From Caldilineaceae bacterium (GTDB lineage: Bacteria; Chloroflexota; Anaerolineae; Caldilineales; Caldilineaceae): 64,000 nucleotides of DNA. Positions 18,073 through 27,007 of the stretch are shown one piece after another. The position numbers and the translations under genes were made by a program. Below the pieces are notes generated by a model that saw nothing but the letters and a program-made list of their open reading frames with translations, searched no databases and was not told where the DNA came from. The stretch spans positions 1 through 64,000 of the forward strand of contig JACKBA010000013.1 of assembly GCA_020634815.1 (NCBI GenBank), in the 5' to 3' direction. Numbering within the stretch: the stretch's first letter is position 1; every line of letters begins with the position of its first letter.

Positions 18073-19079
18073 GGCTTCGCCGCCAGATGGTCATAGCGTC
18101 GCGGCACAGCCCACGGTGCGGGCGCGGGCTGCACAAAGCGCCGCCAGTTCTCCACGTCGACAGTCGCCCGCTGAATTGCGCGCCGCTTGGCCAGCATGGG
18201 ACCGGCACCACGTAGCCCCGCCAGCCGCCCGCGCAGCGATGCCAGGTCGCCGCGCGTCAGCACGCCGTAGCCGGTCGCCAGCTTGTCGTAGAACACGGCA
18301 CGCAGCCCATCTTCCAGCAAATAGCGATCGGGGAGATTCTTGATCAAGGTCCACACCTTGTTGCGCCCGAGCAGGAAGCGCTTGGTGGGCGATGCGTCGC
18401 CCAGCGTTGCCGAGTGCGCGTGCAGGAGACGTGCCTGCGGCTGGTAGAAGCAGCGCCAGCCTGCGAGCCGTGCCCGCCACGCCAGATCCACATCCTCGAG
18501 GTACGCAAAGAACTCCTCGTCGAAGCCACCAAGTTGGAGCATCATCTGCCGCGCATAGAGCGCCGCACCACCGCACGGACCAAAGATCTCGACAACGCCG
18601 CGCTCGTCGGGGTCGTCCGGCTCGCCCCCACGCCAGTCCCAGGCGATCCCCGCTGCATCGACGGCAATCCCGGCCGAGTTGATCATGGCCGGGTTATGGG
18701 CAAAGAGCATCTTGGACGCCACCATGCCGGCGTCGGGAAACTGCTCCGCCGTCGCCAGCAGATGTTCGAGCCAGTATGGCTCGGGCAGCGTGTCGTTGTT
18801 CAGCATGACGACGTGGGCGGCGCGGGCAGCCCGCAGCCCCTGGTTGCTGGCAGGCGCAAAGCCGTTGTTGAAGCTGTTGCGAATCACGATCAAGGTCAGA
18901 CCGTAGGCGGTGCAACTCTCTTCGACAAGTTGTAGGGAATCATCCGTCGATCCATTGTCGACGAAAATAAGCTCGAAGTCGCGCACACTCTGGAGGGCGA
19001 GATGCGCCAGCAGCGGCGCCAGATGACGGCGACCGTTGAGGTTCAGGACGACGAGACTTGCCAGGGGCGCCTTCGTCAT
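18069..19079 (-). CDS. GT2 family glycosyltransferase
   Basis: A 336-residue GT-A fold cytoplasmic glycosyltransferase of the rhamnosyltransferase-like GT2 group. It has the N-terminal VVLNLNGRRHL, FVDNGSTDDS (nucleotide binding), the metal-binding region MLNNDTLPEP, and the FFAYLEDVDLAWRARLAGW motif carrying the catalytic-type ED. The ATG at 19079 is favoured over a further upstream start because it overlaps the stop of the preceding GT4 gene (ATGA). It probably transfers a deoxyhexose or hexose to a growing surface glycan. Downstream it overlaps the LysE-like gene by four bases. Confidence 0.88.
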   Translation of the reverse strand: MTKAPLASLVVLNLNGRRHLAPLLAHLALQSVRDFELIFVDNGSTDDSLQLVEESCTAYGLTLIVIRNSFNNGFAPASNQGLRAARAAHVVMLNNDTLPEPYWLEHLLATAEQFPDAGMVASKMLFAHNPAMINSAGIAVDAAGIAWDWRGGEPDDPDERGVVEIFGPCGGAALYARQMMLQLGGFDEEFFAYLEDVDLAWRARLAGWRCFYQPQARLLHAHSATLGDASPTKRFLLGRNKVWTLIKNLPDRYLLEDGLRAVFYDKLATGYGVLTRGDLASLRGRLAGLRGAGPMLAKRRAIQRATVDVENWRRFVQPAPAPWAVPRRYDHLAAKP

Positions 19080-20314
19080 GGGCCGGCCACCTCGGCGGGG
19101 ATGCCGGCCGCGGCGAGCGACACCACCAGTTGTTGGCGGAAGTGCGGCCAATCGAAGCGGCGACCGGCGCGCATTGCGGCCTTGCTCAATTCCGTAGCCA
19201 GTTCCGGCCGTGCCACCAGGCGGCGCGTGGAACTTTTCAGCTCGGCGGCCGTGCGCCAGAGGTAGCCACTTACGCCGGGCTGCACCAACTCACGCTGGCC
19301 GCCGGCGCCAATTACGACCGGCACACAGCCCGCTGCCATGGCTTCGACGGTGGTGATGCCAAAGTGCTCGAACTTGACCGGCGCCGCCATCTCGTCCTCG
19401 CCGTGGCCGGCCGCGTGCCAGTAGATCGCGCTGCGGCCGTAAAGCTCGCGCAGCGCGGCAAAGGACAGGTCAGCATGCACGGTGATCGGGTAGCCGGCTG
19501 CGGCCTGCCGCACTTCCTCCAGGTATGCGCTGTGCACGGCGCCGGGCGTCACCCCACCGGCCAGGCGAAGGTGCCAGCCGCTGAAGCCTTCATCAACGAG
19601 TTCGCCAAAGGTTCGCACCATGGCCAGGTGCTGCTTGTTGTGCTGGCCGGCAAAGAAGCGCCCCACGCTCAGGATCCAGGGTTCCTTGGGCAGCGCAACG
19701 AAATTCTCCACATCGACGGCGGGATAAAGCAGGCTGCCGGGCAGCGCCCAGTAGCGCTGGATCCACTGTTGGGTGAAACGCGAGATCGCCCAGCGCAGGT
19801 CGTAGCGGGCCGCCACCGCTCGCAGATCGGCCGGCTGGGGGTTGCGCAGGCGGGCGTCGAGTTCGGGCGACAGCGCGACCAGCCGGTCGGTGAGCCGTTG
19901 CTGCAAGGACGTTGGCTGTGCATCCGGCGCCAGCGCCAGCAGCCGGCGCAGCAGCGCATTGCCGCGCGCCCGCACGCTGCGCGTGATGCGCCCGCCCGGG
20001 TGCGCCGGGAAAAAAACGACCAGCGCGCTGTGCGGCGCGGCCGGCGTGATGAAGTCGCCGTTCGAGGCATTGATGAAGAAGTCGTACTCGGCGCTGAGCG
20101 GGCCAAGATCGGCAGCCGGCTGGGCAGGCACCACTCGGTAACGTACGCGATCCAGCGGCAGGTGCAGCCGGGTGGCGATCTGCGCCGGGTCGACAGCGGT
20201 GTGGCTGATGACCTCCACGTCATTGGCCGGCGCCAGTAGCGATGCGATGGCCAGGCTGTAGCGTTCGCCGCCGCCGAGGGTGGCCAGATGGCGGTTGTAG
20301 ATGCCGATCCGCAT
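19076..20314 (-). CDS. GT4 family glycosyltransferase
   Basis: A 412-residue GT-B glycosyltransferase. It starts MRIGIYNRHLATLGGGERYS, the classic GT4 acceptor loop. Later it has ILSVGRFFAGQHNKQH and FEHFGITTVEAMAAGCVPVV, the E-x7-E donor-binding region with both acidic residues. The open frame continues far upstream, but the ATG at 20314 matches the family N-terminus and overlaps the stop of the upstream coiled-coil gene by one base (TGATG). It is in the ten-gene operon, overlapping the GT2 gene downstream by four bases. Confidence 0.9.
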   Translation of the reverse strand: MRIGIYNRHLATLGGGERYSLAIASLLAPANDVEVISHTAVDPAQIATRLHLPLDRVRYRVVPAQPAADLGPLSAEYDFFINASNGDFITPAAPHSALVVFFPAHPGGRITRSVRARGNALLRRLLALAPDAQPTSLQQRLTDRLVALSPELDARLRNPQPADLRAVAARYDLRWAISRFTQQWIQRYWALPGSLLYPAVDVENFVALPKEPWILSVGRFFAGQHNKQHLAMVRTFGELVDEGFSGWHLRLAGGVTPGAVHSAYLEEVRQAAAGYPITVHADLSFAALRELYGRSAIYWHAAGHGEDEMAAPVKFEHFGITTVEAMAAGCVPVVIGAGGQRELVQPGVSGYLWRTAAELKSSTRRLVARPELATELSKAAMRAGRRFDWPHFRQQLVVSLAAAGIPAEVAGP

Positions 20315-21015
20315 CACGGCGCCCGCTCTTCCAGGCGGTCGAGGCGCGCGGCGAGGGCGCGCACTTCGGCGCGCAGGCGGTCGATCTCGTCGACCTGGGC
20401 GCGGCCCCGCTCGTGCAGGTGGATGATCCACTGCCCGTAGAGGCGGTTGATGGCGGCCTGGCGTTCGGCGAGCCGGTTGATGTAGAAGATGACGAGACTG
20501 TGCAGAGCGCCCTTCAACCGATCGATCGCTGCGCCGGCAAACGGCGTGCCGGACCCCTGCACGGCGACGGTAAGCTGGAGCGCATCGCCGCGCATGGCGG
20601 CCTCGACCTCGGCCAGCCGGCGGGTCCACTCGTCGACTGGTGGCGCCGGCGGCGCGTCTGTGCCCGTTGCCGGCTCGTCGCGGCTGGGTGCTGGGCCGGC
20701 GTGTCCTGGCAGAGCGCCCGGTGGCAACGCGTCGGCCAGGCGCCGGATGACGGCGTGCTGCTCGCGTTGCAGCACCTCCAGCCGCAGCGCCGTCTCCTGC
20801 ACGAGGGTGAGGAGCAGGTCATTCATTTCGAACTGGCGACCGGCGACGGCGCGCAGGTCGTTGTGCCCGCCGTCCAGTATTTCGGCGCGCACCGTCTGTT
20901 GGAAGCGGCGAATCTCGGCGACGGACGCGCTCAGTTCCCGGTCGAGCACGTCGCCCTGCAAGAGTTCGATCTCGATGTCGCGCAACAGGTCGCCGATGGT
21001 GAATGCAGTCGTCAT
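20314..21015 (-). CDS. Coiled-coil protein of unknown function in glycosyltransferase operon
   Basis: A 233-residue protein with no recognised family, signal peptide or membrane helix. It is mostly helical: an N-terminal helical part to about residue 90, a Pro/Ala-rich linker (about 95-125), and a second helical part ending in a leucine-rich coiled coil (DRLRAEVRALAARLDRLEER). The ATG at 21015 follows the upstream stop by one base and has AGGTGG eight bases before it; a GTG at 21027 is the alternative. It is tightly embedded between two glycosyltransferase genes, so a scaffold or chain-length role is possible, but this is only inference. Confidence 0.65.
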   Translation of the reverse strand: MTTAFTIGDLLRDIEIELLQGDVLDRELSASVAEIRRFQQTVRAEILDGGHNDLRAVAGRQFEMNDLLLTLVQETALRLEVLQREQHAVIRRLADALPPGALPGHAGPAPSRDEPATGTDAPPAPPVDEWTRRLAEVEAAMRGDALQLTVAVQGSGTPFAGAAIDRLKGALHSLVIFYINRLAERQAAINRLYGQWIIHLHERGRAQVDEIDRLRAEVRALAARLDRLEERAP

Positions 21016-21016
21016 G

Positions 21017-23314
21017 TCAATTGCCACCTGCGGGTAAGGCTAGCACGGCGCGGTAGATGGTCTCAAATCCACGCGCCATCTGCACGTGGGTGAAGCGCTC
21101 CAGCAGGCGCCGGCGTCCCGCCAGGCCCATTTCGCGCAGCAACGCCGGCGACGACAGCAACTCGACCATGGCCTCGGCCAATGCCGGCGCCGCCGCCGGC
21201 TCGACGAGCCGCCCCGTCACGCCGTCGTCGACCACTTCAGGAATGCCGCCGGCCTGGCAGCCGATGACGGGCTTGGCGTAGTTCATGGCCTCCAGGTAGA
21301 TGAGGCCAAAGGATTCGTAGAGCGATGGCGCCACGAAGAGATCGCACGTCTGGTAGAGTTCGTTGAGTTTCTCCTCGCTCACGGCGCCGAGGAAGGTGAC
21401 GGCCGGCGCCGCGGCGGCGTAGTGTCGGGCGAAATAGGCTGGGTAATCCATGCCGTGCCTTGCTTGGAAGCCATCGGAGAGACTGTTGTCGGCGCCGGCA
21501 ATGACAACCCGGACATTGGGGACGCGTGCCATTACGGCAGGAATCGCGCCAAAAAGGTCGAGGATGCCCTTGCGTTGCTCCAGGCGCCCCACGTAGAGCA
21601 CCGTAAGCGAGGCCGGTGGGGCGGCGACGTCAAACGGGCGCACGCTCTCATCCGGCACCGGCTCGATGCCGTGCGGCACGACCTGATAGCGGGCGCTCGC
21701 CGGCAACCCGTAGACGTCACGCAGTGCCTTGACCGTAGCCTGCGAGTTCGGCGCGAGATAATCGGCCGCAGCAATCAATTCCGCTTCCAGTTCGCCGATG
21801 AGGCGCATGCCGGTGTCAGCCTCGCGCTGAAGCTGAGCAACCTGGCGCGTTGCGGTCTGTGGACGCACCACCACCGGCAGCAGCCCGCTGCGCGCGGTGA
21901 CGATGCCCTCCACCTGCCATACCGGCGAATCGACGAGCTGGATGCCGTCATTGCGCACCAACTGTCGCACGCGCTCGTGCACGGCATGGGCGCGGTTCAG
22001 CGTGTGGTAGAGGTGCGGCAGCGCCTGGTAGCGAGTGTAGCGCGTCAGCGGCGTGGGGATGCGGTGCACATACGCGCCGTCATAGAAGGTCACCTGCTCG
22101 TTCTCGCCGCGGGCGATTACATGCACGGTGTGCCCCAGTTCGAAGAGCCCCTTGGCCATGAGATTGGTATGGCGGCCGACACCTTCGTAGGCGGCAGGCG
22201 GGTAGGCGCCGCTCAACAGGCAGACGCGCAGCGGCGGTTCGGGCATGGTGATGACCGGCTGTCGCCCGGTGACGGGGTCGACGGCGCCGGTCGCTGGCGC
22301 CGCGCCGGGCAGGAAGGGCACGAAGGCGGCCGCGCTTTCGTCAGCCGCGCCGGTGGATCGAGCAGAAGCCAGCAGTTGCCGCGGGCGCGCCAGGCCGGCC
22401 AGCATGCCCTGCCCGACGGCAACAAGTTCGCGCCAGCGCATGGACATCATCTGGCCAAAGGTCAACTGCCCGGCACGCTGCATTTCGCCCAGCCACTGCC
22501 AGTGACCGTGAAAGAGGTGCAAGATGCGAAGTGCGATGGCTCGCCCCGACTCGCCGGCGGTGCGCCCGTTCTTGATGGCGAAATAGGCGGCGGCCTTGGT
22601 CTGCACCCACCAGCGACCGACCGGTGTGTATGCCACACGGTTGCGGCTCGACGCCGGCGCATGGTAGACCCAGGCATCCGCTACGGGCCGGATCGACTTG
22701 CCGCCGAAGGCAAGCCGTACCGCAATATCGGTATCGTCGAATACCCATTCGTAGAATTCGTCGAAGCCGCCGATGTCGAGCAATGCGGACTTGCGATAGG
22801 CCATGTTGGCGCCCATCATGCGTGCGGTCCAGAAACGGCCGTCGCCCGCCGGCGGCAGGTCGGCCAGGGCCTCGTCGCGCACGTCGACTTGCTCGGCCAG
22901 GGCGGAGGTATAGGCCAGGCGCGTCTGGATCATGGGCCGGTTGGGGTGCACGAGGAAGACCGAGCCGCCCGTGGCATCGAGCGCAGGGTCGGCAAAGCGT
23001 TCGGCCAGTTGCGCCAGCCACGTCCGGCACGGCACTGCATCGTCGTCGAGAAAAGCCACGATCTCGCCCGTCGCAGCGGCCAGGCCGATGTTGCGCGAGA
23101 TGCTCAGGTTGGGCGCCGGGCAGCGCTCGACACGCACGCGGCCGTCGTAGCCCGCCAGCACGTCGAGGGTGTGATCGCGCGTTGGGCCGACCACGGCGAC
23201 TACCTCGAAATTGCGATAGCTCTGATGGTGCAGTGAGCGCAACAGGGTGTCCAGCGCGTGGGCACGGTCGGTGGTGTTGACGACGACCGAAATGGCCGGG
23301 TTAGCGGTACTCAT
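21017..23314 (-). CDS. Bifunctional GT2-GT4 fusion glycosyltransferase
   Basis: A 765-residue cytoplasmic protein joining two complete glycosyltransferase domains. The GT2 domain (about residues 5-280) has SVVVNTTDRAHALDTLL, AFLDDDAVPCRTW (metal-binding DDD) and a FDEFYEWVFDDTDIAVRLAF motif. After a linker of about 70 residues comes a GT4 domain (about 355-760) with CLLSGAYPPAAYEGVGRHT, VLYVGRLEQRKG and SLYESFGLIYLEAMNYAKPV. The ATG at 23314 is used because the upstream extension is a shadow of the previous gene. It overlaps that gene by 14 bases and is followed directly by the coiled-coil gene. The fusion suggests two consecutive sugar additions. Confidence 0.88.
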   Translation of the reverse strand: MSTANPAISVVVNTTDRAHALDTLLRSLHHQSYRNFEVVAVVGPTRDHTLDVLAGYDGRVRVERCPAPNLSISRNIGLAAATGEIVAFLDDDAVPCRTWLAQLAERFADPALDATGGSVFLVHPNRPMIQTRLAYTSALAEQVDVRDEALADLPPAGDGRFWTARMMGANMAYRKSALLDIGGFDEFYEWVFDDTDIAVRLAFGGKSIRPVADAWVYHAPASSRNRVAYTPVGRWWVQTKAAAYFAIKNGRTAGESGRAIALRILHLFHGHWQWLGEMQRAGQLTFGQMMSMRWRELVAVGQGMLAGLARPRQLLASARSTGAADESAAAFVPFLPGAAPATGAVDPVTGRQPVITMPEPPLRVCLLSGAYPPAAYEGVGRHTNLMAKGLFELGHTVHVIARGENEQVTFYDGAYVHRIPTPLTRYTRYQALPHLYHTLNRAHAVHERVRQLVRNDGIQLVDSPVWQVEGIVTARSGLLPVVVRPQTATRQVAQLQREADTGMRLIGELEAELIAAADYLAPNSQATVKALRDVYGLPASARYQVVPHGIEPVPDESVRPFDVAAPPASLTVLYVGRLEQRKGILDLFGAIPAVMARVPNVRVVIAGADNSLSDGFQARHGMDYPAYFARHYAAAAPAVTFLGAVSEEKLNELYQTCDLFVAPSLYESFGLIYLEAMNYAKPVIGCQAGGIPEVVDDGVTGRLVEPAAAPALAEAMVELLSSPALLREMGLAGRRRLLERFTHVQMARGFETIYRAVLALPAGGN

Positions 23315-24473
23315 ACTCGGCCAGAATCTCCAGCAGGCGGGTGCGTGCGGCAAGACCGGTGCGGTGGGCCGACCGCTCCACCGAGTTGCCACCCGTCGCC
23401 CGGTCGAGCAGCGGCATCAGGCTCGACCGGACAAAGCGGCTCCACGGAGCGTCGGGATAGGCGTCCTGCATCAGCCGTTGCGCGGCGGCGAATGATGCTC
23501 GCCACAGGTGCGTGAAGCCAACTTCGAGCTGGCGTCGCCGGACGGCGTCGAGCTTCTCGCCCCGGTCGATTTCAGCCCGCTCGACAATCGCCGGCAGGGC
23601 ACGCAGCGTGCTGCGCGCACCCAGCAGGCGGCCGACCGCCTCGAAATGCAGCGGCTCGCGCTCGATCGCCGCGGCTTCCGCCACGAAGAAAGTGCCCAGT
23701 TCACCGCTGGCGAAATGCTTGGCAACGAAGCGGTAGCGGGACTGGTGCTGATTGGCCAGGTGGCGGATGGGGTCCTGCTGCCAGGCGCGGCTGCTGAAGA
23801 GGTGGCGGGCACGCGCACGCGGCACATAACCGACGGCAATCCCGTGGTGGCGGGCACGGAAACAGTAGTCGGTCTCCTCGAAATAGGCGGGGTAGAAGCC
23901 CTCGTCCATGGCGCCGATGGCATCCCACGTGGTGCGGCGCACAGCAAAAATGGCGCCGGTGACGTAGTCGGCCGGACGCGGGGTGTCGGCGCCAGGCTCG
24001 GTGAGATGGCGGCCGTAGGCGAGTGGCAGGTCGAGGGTGGCGCCGGCGTGGTTGACGCTGCCGTCGGCGTTGAGAATCGTACAACCGGCAATGCCATACC
24101 CATCATCGGCGTCCAAGCCGGCGATCAGCGCATCGAGCCAGCCCGGCTCGACCAGGCAATCCTGATTCACGAGCACGAAGAGGTCGTGGCGCGCCGCGGC
24201 CATACCAGCATTGACGCCACCCGCAAAGCCAAGATTGACCGGCTGCGCCAGGAGACGCGCCTGGGGAAAGCTCGCCGTCACCAGCGCCGCACCGCCGTCG
24301 GAAGACGCGTTGTCGACGACGATGACCTCGCCCAGGGCCGGCCCGCTCTGTTGATAGATTGCCCGGATACAGGCTTCAATAACCTCTGCACCGTTCCACA
24401 GAGGAATCACGACGGAAGCGTGCAACGATACTTGCCTCACCACTCGACTGAGAATGCAATCGCGCCTGCGCAT
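23301..24473 (-). CDS. GT2 family glycosyltransferase
   Basis: A 390-residue GT-A fold enzyme of the rhamnosyltransferase-like GT2 group. It has SVVIPLWNGAEVIEA, VIVVDNASSDGG, VLVNQDCLVEPGW (metal-binding region) and the motif FYPAYFEETDYCFRARHHG. The C-terminal 110 residues are helical with no known domain. It is the first gene of the ten-gene operon. The start is uncertain: ATG at 24473 gives an unusual Arg-rich N-terminus, while GTG codons at 24443 or 24440 would begin nearer the conserved fold. A promoter-like sequence lies at 24513-24541. Confidence 0.86.
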   Translation of the reverse strand: MRRRDCILSRVVRQVSLHASVVIPLWNGAEVIEACIRAIYQQSGPALGEVIVVDNASSDGGAALVTASFPQARLLAQPVNLGFAGGVNAGMAAARHDLFVLVNQDCLVEPGWLDALIAGLDADDGYGIAGCTILNADGSVNHAGATLDLPLAYGRHLTEPGADTPRPADYVTGAIFAVRRTTWDAIGAMDEGFYPAYFEETDYCFRARHHGIAVGYVPRARARHLFSSRAWQQDPIRHLANQHQSRYRFVAKHFASGELGTFFVAEAAAIEREPLHFEAVGRLLGARSTLRALPAIVERAEIDRGEKLDAVRRRQLEVGFTHLWRASFAAAQRLMQDAYPDAPWSRFVRSSLMPLLDRATGGNSVERSAHRTGLAARTRLLEILAEYEYR

Positions 24474-24512
24474 CGCCGCTTGCTTGCGGGCCGAGGCGCG
24501 ACACGTCTCGGT

Positions 24513-24541
24513 AGTGTAGCGTCAGGCGTCCGCTCTGCCAA
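24513..24541 (-). promoter_or_regulatory. Sigma70-like promoter of the ten-gene glycan operon
   Basis: The minus strand reads TTGGCA, 17 bases, TACACT (five of six and four of six consensus matches at ideal spacing). Transcription would start near 24506, about 33 bases before the ATG at 24473. It is the only good promoter upstream of the continuous run of genes to 12634. Confidence 0.5.
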
Positions 24542-24570
24542 TTCCCGGCGTGTCAGGGGCAGAAAACGAA

Positions 24571-24600
24571 GAGAGCCGCCCCATGAAGCGGGCGGCTCTC
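24571..24600 (-). terminator. Rho-independent terminator after the beta-helix gene
   Basis: A perfect 11-base-pair GC-rich stem (GAGAGCCGCCC with its complement) and an eight-base loop lie 22 bases past the stop at 24623. On the minus strand the stem is followed by TTCGTTTTCT. It should separate this gene from the glycan operon downstream. Confidence 0.8.
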
Positions 24601-24622
24601 GCTGTCTGTCCGGCTTTGCCTG

Positions 24623-26785
24623 TTACCGTTTGACGGCGGGCAGGTATAGGAAGGTATCGGTCGTCAGATAGGCGCTTGACCCTGTGCTGGCGAGCGTACC
24701 GCCATCGCTGGTGATTGCATTCACCGTGATGACGTGCAGGCTGTACTTGTCCAGATCACTCAGCGTGTAGCTCGTGTTCATCCCAACGTCGATGACACGG
24801 ACTCTGTCGCTGCCGCTGGCCACAACTCCCTGATCATCATGAACGATCTCGTAGCGAATGACATCCTCTTGATAGTCCGGATCCATCTGCCAGCTCACAA
24901 AGATGGAGTTCTCGGTGACGCTAGAGGTCTGGTAGGTCAGCGGTTCGGTGATCGAGTACTCGTCCGCGCCAAAGTCAGCGCGGCTGTCGCGAGTTTCGCC
25001 ATCGATATCCACCGCGAGGCCGCTGGAGGAGCCATCGCGCGCGCCCGAGTTACGCCCGATGTGATAGTCATAGTCGGGCGAGCCGGGCGACTTATAGTCG
25101 GGATCCTGGCTCTTCATCGTGTTCAGGCCGGTAACCGTGCCGTAGGTGCCGCCACTGTTGTTGAAATACAGGCCGTTCTCGAAGCGCACTTCGGAGCCAT
25201 TCCCGGCCAGAATGGCCAGGATGCCACCGACGGTCCCGGCATGGTCGCTGACGATGCTGTTGCGGATCGTGGCGACCATCTGCGGCCGGCCCGCTTCGGT
25301 CGAATCCTCGAGCACCTCGATGAAACTGCCGTAGGCCGTATCGTTCGTGGTGTTGCGGGCAAAGGTGGAGTGGTCGACGGTGATCGTCGAATTGTAGCCG
25401 TAGAGCGCACCGCCGCCACCGCCGGGGGAAATGGTGCCGCCGCCGATCAATGCAGAGTTATCGGTGACGATGCAGTTGGTCATGGTCAGGCGTCCCACGT
25501 TGCTGGACCCATTGGAGCGGTTAACATTGACCGCACCGCCCGCCGCGCCGCCACGGTCGCCCGAGGTACCATTGGCGCCAATCGCCCGGTTGCCGACCAG
25601 GCGAACCCGATCGAGTTCCATCGTGGCGTTGATGCCTTCGATGCCGCCGCCGAAACCCAGCCAGCCATTGCGGGCATTGCCACCCTGGGCGGTGTTGAAG
25701 CTCACCTCAGCGTCGCGCAACGTGAAGGTGGCGTGTTCTGACTTGAATGCGCCGCCAAAGGCACCGCCGGAATTCTCCGCGGCATCGCCCCCACGAGCGT
25801 AGTTGTTCTTCGCAATCACATTCTCGAACAGCACCGTCGAGCCCTGCTGGAAGCTGCCGGCGCCGCCAAAGCCGTCGCCACGCTGACCGCCATCGATACC
25901 GTTGCCGGAAGCGTTGCCGGCGATGGACTGATTCCCGTCGAAGAGCAGGCCGTTGCCGTAGAGCGTCGTGCCGTAGGTGAAGACGCCGCCGCCCAGGCTA
26001 TAGCCGCCGCGTCCGCTGCCGTTGCCACCCAACGCCTTGTTCTTCACAAAGCGAACGTTGAGCAACTGGGCGTTGTTGACCTGGCGAAACGAGATGGCGC
26101 CGCCGGAGCCGGAGCCGCCATACCCCGACGACCGATCACCGCCCTTTGCCGTGTTGCTGTCGAATGTCACATTTCGGACGACAATCGAGCCGGCGTACTC
26201 GACAAACATGCCGCCGCCAAAACCAAACAAGGCGTCGTCGCCCGGGCGCTTGCCGATCCCGCTGCCGTAGCCATTGCGCACCGTGAACCCATCCAGGGTG
26301 AGACCGGTGGCGGTAGGCTCGTTGTAGCTCAGAACGAAGACGCCGCGGTATTGGCCCTGTCCGTCGATAATGGTCACGTTACCGGCAGGGTCGGAGGAAG
26401 CCCAACTACCGGCTTGATAGCCTCCGCGGATCGTCAGTTGCTTTTTGAACACACAGAGCACTGCGGGTGCGCCAGTCTCTGACTCGCAACTACTTGAGCC
26501 TGGGTAGGTATAGACCGTCCCGCCCGAACTGCCCGCAACCAGAATGGTGTCGCCCGATTTCGCCTGCTGCACGGCAGCCTGGATCGATTTACACGCTGAA
26601 CTGCTGCTACCGCCACAACTGGGCGAATCCTGACCACCGGCGGCATCGACATAGTAGGTGCCGCCCTGTGCACGCGCCGGTTGCGGTTCGGCCGCCCACA
26701 GCGGCACCATCGCCACGACAAGCGCAACGACGATCAACAGGCGGCGGCACTTCGACAGCGATCCTTGCATCTCTTGTTTTGACAT
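24623..26785 (-). CDS. Secreted right-handed beta-helix protein with FN3-like domain
   Basis: A 720-residue exported protein. The signal peptide has a basic start (KCRR), a hydrophobic core LLIVVALVVAMVPLW and a likely cut after ARA-Q near residue 40. Residues 45-600 are a Polymorphic-outer-membrane/parallel-beta-helix type repeat region, rich in Gly-Gly-Gly and Asn: strands such as IVVRNVTFDSNTA and LTMTNCIVTDNSA each precede a glycine-rich turn. Residues about 620-700 resemble a fibronectin type III domain. The protein ends in FLYLPAVKR, a tail resembling those of two other secreted proteins in this window. The ATG at 26785 has GGAG 11 bases upstream; a GTG at 26797 is the alternative. It is a single-gene unit ending at a strong terminator. 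It is likely a surface adhesin or polysaccharide-binding protein; no catalytic motif was seen. Confidence 0.8.
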   Translation of the reverse strand: MSKQEMQGSLSKCRRLLIVVALVVAMVPLWAAEPQPARAQGGTYYVDAAGGQDSPSCGGSSSSACKSIQAAVQQAKSGDTILVAGSSGGTVYTYPGSSSCESETGAPAVLCVFKKQLTIRGGYQAGSWASSDPAGNVTIIDGQGQYRGVFVLSYNEPTATGLTLDGFTVRNGYGSGIGKRPGDDALFGFGGGMFVEYAGSIVVRNVTFDSNTAKGGDRSSGYGGSGSGGAISFRQVNNAQLLNVRFVKNKALGGNGSGRGGYSLGGGVFTYGTTLYGNGLLFDGNQSIAGNASGNGIDGGQRGDGFGGAGSFQQGSTVLFENVIAKNNYARGGDAAENSGGAFGGAFKSEHATFTLRDAEVSFNTAQGGNARNGWLGFGGGIEGINATMELDRVRLVGNRAIGANGTSGDRGGAAGGAVNVNRSNGSSNVGRLTMTNCIVTDNSALIGGGTISPGGGGGALYGYNSTITVDHSTFARNTTNDTAYGSFIEVLEDSTEAGRPQMVATIRNSIVSDHAGTVGGILAILAGNGSEVRFENGLYFNNSGGTYGTVTGLNTMKSQDPDYKSPGSPDYDYHIGRNSGARDGSSSGLAVDIDGETRDSRADFGADEYSITEPLTYQTSSVTENSIFVSWQMDPDYQEDVIRYEIVHDDQGVVASGSDRVRVIDVGMNTSYTLSDLDKYSLHVITVNAITSDGGTLASTGSSAYLTTDTFLYLPAVKR

Positions 26786-27007
26786 TGCTGCAATCACTCC
26801 ATTTGATTTTCGTCAACGATATGTCCCTCTCTAGACTATATCCGCACTATTGTGTCACACTATCAGGAAAGTGATTGACGTTTTCTCAGCCATTTAGCAG
26901 TTTTTCCTTGTTGATTGCGCTACGCACGCCGCACCACCGCAGGTCGCATTCCGGACTTCGGGTTGTCGATGGGATGCCTGCGCCAGATGTGAAAGGGAGT
27001 TGGATCG
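26786..27007. other. Divergent intergenic region
   Basis: These 222 bases separate the divergent beta-helix gene and the methyltransferase gene and are clearly AT-richer than the surroundings. They contain TATAGT-like and TTGACG-like hexamers on either strand (26838-26843 minus, 26875-26880 plus), but none has a partner at good spacing. No RNA structure or small gene was recognised. Confidence 0.4.

Noticed and set aside
20315..20629. A 105-residue upstream extension of the GT4 gene ending at 19076
   Set aside because: The extension is Arg/Pro-rich, overlaps the coiled-coil gene and does not belong to the GT4 fold; the ATG at 20314 fits.
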